This document shows, one piece after another, positions 60,498 to 64,000 of a stretch of 64,000 nucleotides of DNA (positions within the stretch are counted from its first letter, which is position 1; each line of letters starts with the position of its first letter). The notes beneath the pieces are model-generated. The model was not told where the DNA came from. It searched no databases and saw only the letters and a program-made list of their open reading frames with translations. Source of the DNA: Phycisphaeraceae bacterium (lineage in GTDB: Bacteria; Planctomycetota; Phycisphaerae; Phycisphaerales; UBA1924). The stretch spans positions 33,160 to 97,159 of the forward strand of contig JAHCJI010000011.1 of the NCBI GenBank assembly GCA_026126305.1, given 5' to 3'. A program made the translations under genes and the position numbers.

Positions 60498-61955
60498 TCA
60501 TGGTAATGCGGGTCGTTCGATTGTTCTCGCCGGCGTGATGATGCCCCGGCACTCGCCGAAGCCGATGCGCCGGAAGCCCTCGCGCTGGCAATAGCCCTTG
60601 AGGATGACCTCGTCGCCGTCGGCCAGGAACTTGCGTTCCTCGCCGGTGGGCAGGATGATGGGCGTGCGGTCCGTCCCGGGCACCAGCTTGGGCGGGCTGG
60701 CGAAGGCGTCGCCGTTCCAGGTGAGCTCGAGCAAGCAGCCGCGGCTGTCGCGGGTCTTGCCGCTGACCGTTCCCGACGCGAGCAGGTCGCCCGGCTGCAT
60801 GTTGCAGCCGTTGCTGGCGTGGTGGGTCAGCATCTGGGCGAGGGTCCAGTACATGTCCTTGAAGTTGCCGCGGCTGATGCGCACCGGCTCCATCTTCTTC
60901 TGCCGCATCTGCTCGCTGGTGAGGAAGACTTCGAGCGTGATGTCGAAGCCGCCCGCGGCGCTGTTGGCTTCGCTCGTGAGGTAGGGCAGCGGCGACGGAT
61001 CGCCCGCGTCCCTCTGAAACGCGGGCACCCGGAACGGCGCGAGCGCCTCCATCGTCACGATGTAGGGGCTCACCGTCGTCGCGAAGCTCTTGGCCAGGAA
61101 GGGGCCCAGCGGCTGGTACTCCCACTTCTGGAGGTCGCGGGCCGACCAGTCGTTGACCAGGCACAGCCCGAGCATGTGGGCTTCGGCTTCGCCGATGGGG
61201 ATCGTGTCGCCCAGCGTGTTGCCGCGACCGACGACGACGCCGACTTCGAGTTCGTAGTCGAGCATCTTGCAGGGGCCGAAGGTGGGGTTGCCGCCGTCTT
61301 GGGCGGGTGCTTGCTGGCCGACGGGGCGGCGGACTTGTGTGCCGCTGGCGACGATGCTCGACGCCCGGCCGTGGTAGCCGATGGGGACGTGCTTGTAGTT
61401 GGGCAGCAGCGGGTTGTCGGGGCGGAACATGGAGCCGACGCTGGTGGCGTGGTAGAGGGAGGCGTAGAAGTCGGTGTAGTCGCGCGGCGTCAACGCGGGC
61501 ACCGTGAAGCGAACGTCCTTGAGAGGCATTACCGCGACTTCCAAAAGCCGCTTGTTGGATTGGAGCTCAGAGTTGTCGCTACGCAAGAGTTCGCTGAGCC
61601 GGTGACGAAACCCCCGGTGAGCTTTCTTTGATGCCAGAAGAAGCCCTTCCGGCATCCACAGATCTTCGCCGAGTGGGATCCCATTTCCTCCATCGATGCC
61701 ATCAAACAGCCTCGCCTCAGCAAGCGGTCCAATCTGGACCATCAAGTCGCCGATGGGTACGCCCAGCCCATTGTCAGTTGCGTGCTTCCTATGTTCCTTT
61801 CGAAGGAAGTGGCACAACGGCAGGTTCTGGATCGGAAAGTCCGTCCCCGGGTCGTTGGCGCTCTCGACCCAACTCTCCAGCGTGGGGTCGTGGGTCTCGT
61901 CGATGGGGTAGTGGGGGGAATGGGGGTAGTGGGGGTTGGTGGGGGGGCTGGCCAT
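60498..61955 (-). CDS. fahA: Fumarylacetoacetase
   Basis: A 485-residue hydrolase of the last step of tyrosine/homogentisate breakdown. DFPIQNLPLCHFLRKEH marks the family N-terminal domain. The catalytic domain has YTDFYASLYHATSVGSMFRP, NYKHVPIGYHGRASSIVASG, LDYELEVGVVVGRGN and LVNDWSARDLQKWEYQPLGPF, including the metal-binding Asp/Glu residues and catalytic His. The first ~35 residues (PPTNPHYPHSPHYPIDE) are an extra His/Pro/Tyr-rich segment encoded by a G/C-tract. The ATG follows a GGAGG site. It lies 45 bp from the start of the MoeB-like gene, same strand. Confidence 0.95.
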   Translation of the reverse strand: MASPPTNPHYPHSPHYPIDETHDPTLESWVESANDPGTDFPIQNLPLCHFLRKEHRKHATDNGLGVPIGDLMVQIGPLAEARLFDGIDGGNGIPLGEDLWMPEGLLLASKKAHRGFRHRLSELLRSDNSELQSNKRLLEVAVMPLKDVRFTVPALTPRDYTDFYASLYHATSVGSMFRPDNPLLPNYKHVPIGYHGRASSIVASGTQVRRPVGQQAPAQDGGNPTFGPCKMLDYELEVGVVVGRGNTLGDTIPIGEAEAHMLGLCLVNDWSARDLQKWEYQPLGPFLAKSFATTVSPYIVTMEALAPFRVPAFQRDAGDPSPLPYLTSEANSAAGGFDITLEVFLTSEQMRQKKMEPVRISRGNFKDMYWTLAQMLTHHASNGCNMQPGDLLASGTVSGKTRDSRGCLLELTWNGDAFASPPKLVPGTDRTPIILPTGEERKFLADGDEVILKGYCQREGFRRIGFGECRGIITPARTIERPALP

Positions 61956-62066
61956 GGATCCTCCGATGGGGGGCTGCGGGGGCGGCGGGGCTGGGGCCTC
62001 AGGCTGGGGAATGGTTTGGGTCGCAGTCTAGAACCCCCGGGCCGGGCGTTGGTGGGCGGGCCCCGC

Positions 62067-62072
62067 TATATT
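62067..62072 (+). promoter_or_regulatory. Predicted -10 element for a leaderless clc transcript
   Basis: TATATT ends 7 nt before the ATG at 62080, with no ribosome site between. The -35 region is GC rich and unconvincing. Confidence 0.4.
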
Positions 62073-62079
62073 GCCAGCC

Positions 62080-63939
62080 ATGGCCCGGAGCCTTGCCCAG
62101 ATCGCGCTCAACCTGACCCGCCGCCTGCGGCTGCGCAAGGACTGGTTCATGGTGGCCGCCGGGGCGGGCGTGGGCACGCTCACCGGGCTGGGCACGCTGG
62201 GGTTCGCCGAAGCGCTCCATTATGTCGAGGCCCAGGTCCGCCACGCCCAGCTCGCCCTGCCCATCTGGCTGCTGTTCCTCGGGCCAGTCGTCGGCCTGAT
62301 GGTCACCGCCGTGCTGGTGCGGCTGTTCGCCAGCGACGCCCGGGGCCACGGCGTGCCGCAGGTCATGCGGGCGCTCATCGAAAAGGGTGGGCACATCCCC
62401 GCCCGCGTGGGCCTGACCAAGGTGGCCGCGAGCATCGCCACCGTCGCCAGCGGCGGCTCGGCGGGCACCGAGGGGCCAATCGTCCAGATCGGGGCGACGG
62501 CGGGGTCGGTGGTGGCCCAGCGGCTGGGGGTCACGCGCGACCAGATGATGACGCTGGTGGGCTGCGGGGCGGCGGCGGGCATCAGCGCCATCTTCAACGC
62601 ACCCATCGCGGGCGTCTTCTTTGCGCTGGAGATCCTGCTGCGCGACTTCTCGCTGAAGACCTTCACGCCCATCGTGGTGTCGGCGGTGTTCGCCGCGGCG
62701 GTCACGCACGTGGCCACGGGCCAGAACGAGGCGATCTTCGCCGCCAGCGACGCGCTCCAGAAGGTGCAGTTCACCGGGTGGGAGCTGCCCAACTACGTCG
62801 TGCTGGGGCTGCTGTGCGGGCTGCTCGCGGTGGGCTTCAACCGCACGCTGCACGCGTGCGAGGGGGCGTACGCCCGGCTCAAGCTCCACTGGCTGGTAGC
62901 ACCCATCACCGGCGGCCTGCTGCTGGGGGCCCTGGGCGTCGCGTGGATCCTGCTGGTGCGGGCCGCGGGCGGGGCGGGCACCAGCGAGGCCAGCCACATC
63001 CCCAGCTTCTTCGGCAACGGCTACGAGGCCATCCGCTGGCTGCTCGACCCGGCCAGCTACGACGCGGCCTTCGGGCCCCAGCGCCATGACAAGGCGGCGC
63101 TGCCCGTGGCGATCTGGCTCATCGCGTTGCTGGTGGTCTTCAAGGCCCTGGCCACCAGCGTCACGCTGGCCAGCGGCGGCAGCGGGGGCGTGTTCGCGCC
63201 CAGCCTGTTCATCGGGGCGGCGGGCGGCGCCGCGCTGGGGGTGGCGCTCCAGCGCCTGGGGCTGTTGCCGGCAAATGGCAGCCCGGCGGCCTACGCCCTG
63301 GTGGGCATGGCGGCGGTCATCGCCGGCAGCACGCACGGCACGCTGACGGCGATCCTCATGCTCTTCGAGCTGACGCGAGACCCCTACGTGCTGCTGCCCA
63401 TCATGCTGGCGGCGGTCGTCTCGACGCTGGTGGCCCAGGCCATCGACCGCGACAACATCTACACCCACCCGCTGCGGCGCGCGGGGCTTCGCATCGGCCG
63501 CACGGGAGACCTGGCCATCCTGCGCAAGATCGCCGTCTCGAGCGTGCCGGCAGCGCCCCTGCCAAGCGAGGCGGTGTACGCCAGCGACCCCCTGAGCAAG
63601 CTCATCACGCTGCACGCGCACAGCCGGGTGCCCGACTTTGTCGTGGTCGACGCCTCGGGAGATTACATGGGCATGGTGACCGGGCGCGACATGCGCACGG
63701 CCCTGATCGACCGCGAGGCGATCCCGCTCTTGCTGGTGGCCGAGCTGATGCGCACCGACCTGCCGGCGGTCTTCACCAGCGACACGCTGGACGTGGTGCT
63801 CGAGCGCTTCGAGGACGAGGAGGTCTCGAGCCTGGCCCTCCTGGGCCCCCCCGACGTGACCGGCCACCGCCGCCCCCTGGGCCTGGTGACCCGGGCGGCT
63901 GTTTTGGAGCGGTATCGTCGGGCGCTGGAAGAGGAGTAG
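62080..63939 (+). CDS. ClC-family chloride channel/antiporter with CBS domain pair
   Basis: A 619-residue membrane protein with ~11 hydrophobic segments to ~residue 445. ClC filters are present: GSAGTEGPIVQIGATAGSV carries the gating Glu in the GxExP-like loop, and GCGAAAGISAIFNAPIAGVFFALE and SGGSGGVFAPSLFIGAAGGAALG follow. The C-terminal cytoplasmic part (~500-615) has two CBS domains (SKLITLHAHSRVPDFVVVDASG, and LDVVLERFEDEEVSSLALLG). The filter Ser/Tyr pattern does not clearly match fluoride-specific ClC-F. The gene faces fahA divergently with a 124-bp gap. Confidence 0.93.
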   Translation: MARSLAQIALNLTRRLRLRKDWFMVAAGAGVGTLTGLGTLGFAEALHYVEAQVRHAQLALPIWLLFLGPVVGLMVTAVLVRLFASDARGHGVPQVMRALIEKGGHIPARVGLTKVAASIATVASGGSAGTEGPIVQIGATAGSVVAQRLGVTRDQMMTLVGCGAAAGISAIFNAPIAGVFFALEILLRDFSLKTFTPIVVSAVFAAAVTHVATGQNEAIFAASDALQKVQFTGWELPNYVVLGLLCGLLAVGFNRTLHACEGAYARLKLHWLVAPITGGLLLGALGVAWILLVRAAGGAGTSEASHIPSFFGNGYEAIRWLLDPASYDAAFGPQRHDKAALPVAIWLIALLVVFKALATSVTLASGGSGGVFAPSLFIGAAGGAALGVALQRLGLLPANGSPAAYALVGMAAVIAGSTHGTLTAILMLFELTRDPYVLLPIMLAAVVSTLVAQAIDRDNIYTHPLRRAGLRIGRTGDLAILRKIAVSSVPAAPLPSEAVYASDPLSKLITLHAHSRVPDFVVVDASGDYMGMVTGRDMRTALIDREAIPLLLVAELMRTDLPAVFTSDTLDVVLERFEDEEVSSLALLGPPDVTGHRRPLGLVTRAAVLERYRRALEEE

Positions 63940-63950
63940 GGGCGGGGGCC

Positions 63951-64000
63951 AGATCGCAGATCGCAGATCGCAGATGCCAGATGGCAGATTCGGAGTCGGA
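63951..64000. repeat. Palindromic intergenic element, copy 3 (left arm only, runs off the window)
   Basis: GGGGCCAGATCGCAG starts 8 bp after the clc stop and repeats AGATCGC three times, then CCAGATGGCAGAT. This matches the left arm of copy 1 at 33021. The right arm is outside the window. Confidence 0.65.

Overview
The window is a GC-rich bacterial chromosome segment with dense, often overlapping genes (ATGA and TGATG junctions). It most likely comes from a planctomycete of the class Phycisphaerae. This rests on a complete-looking flagellar cluster with a FlhF/FlhG/FliA tail, secreted proteins ending in dockerin/EF-hand-like pairs with a terminal Gly-Cys-Glu, a PEP-CTERM-like sorting tail, many GTG/TTG starts, and apparent leaderless promoters. 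The class assignment is inference; no rRNA or tRNA gene was seen.

Region 1 (1-28.1 kb, all + strand) is a flagellar regulon. A 5'-truncated metallophosphatase-like gene is followed by a FlgN-like chaperone, a soluble histidine kinase and an NtrC-family sigma-54 activator. A very good -24/-12 site lies directly in front of flgB. Then come flgB, flgC, fliE, fliF, fliG, fliH, fliI, fliJ, a MotE/YlxF-like gene, fliK, flgD, a TIGR02530-like gene, flgE, flbD, motA, motB, fliL, fliN, fliO, fliP, fliQ, fliR, flhB, flhA, flhF and flhG, a small membrane protein and fliA. Two further sigma-54-like sites precede the small gene and fliA. This suggests a cascade: kinase/activator to RNA polymerase-sigma-54, to hook-basal body and export genes, and on to FliA. 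fliM is missing from its usual place between fliL and fliN. Filament genes, L/P-ring genes and chemotaxis genes are not in the window.

Region 2 (28.1-33.0 kb, +) holds folK, a secreted protein of unknown role, a degenerate MnmE-like GTPase, a membrane-anchored TPR-like protein and an RluA-family pseudouridine synthase.

Region 3 (33.0-53.7 kb) is a mosaic. At each end lies a divergent pair of secreted dockerin-tailed genes. The left pair is 33118-34584 (-) with 34739-36748 (+, broken by two in-frame stops). The right pair is 50047-52017 (-) with 52163-53593 (+, intact). The two pairs are paralogous and mutually inverted, and each FG-GAP-like gene is followed at once by an ~88-bp palindromic element. 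Between them are fabG, a lipoprotein, fabD, fabH, plsX, rpmF, recQ, scoA (without scoB), rplI, an FGE/SUMF1-like sorted protein, atpC (isolated), a lone FecCD permease and a scar of a sigma-54 activator gene. Three separate 21-bp tandem arrays and a C-rich tract fill the gaps.

Region 4 (53.9-64 kb) contains an Ig/FN3-like protein, atpG (isolated from the other ATP synthase genes), hpt, a DegT-type aminotransferase, guaB, a MoeB/ThiF-type E1 enzyme, fumarylacetoacetase and a ClC antiporter/channel with CBS domains. The start of a third palindromic element reaches the window edge.
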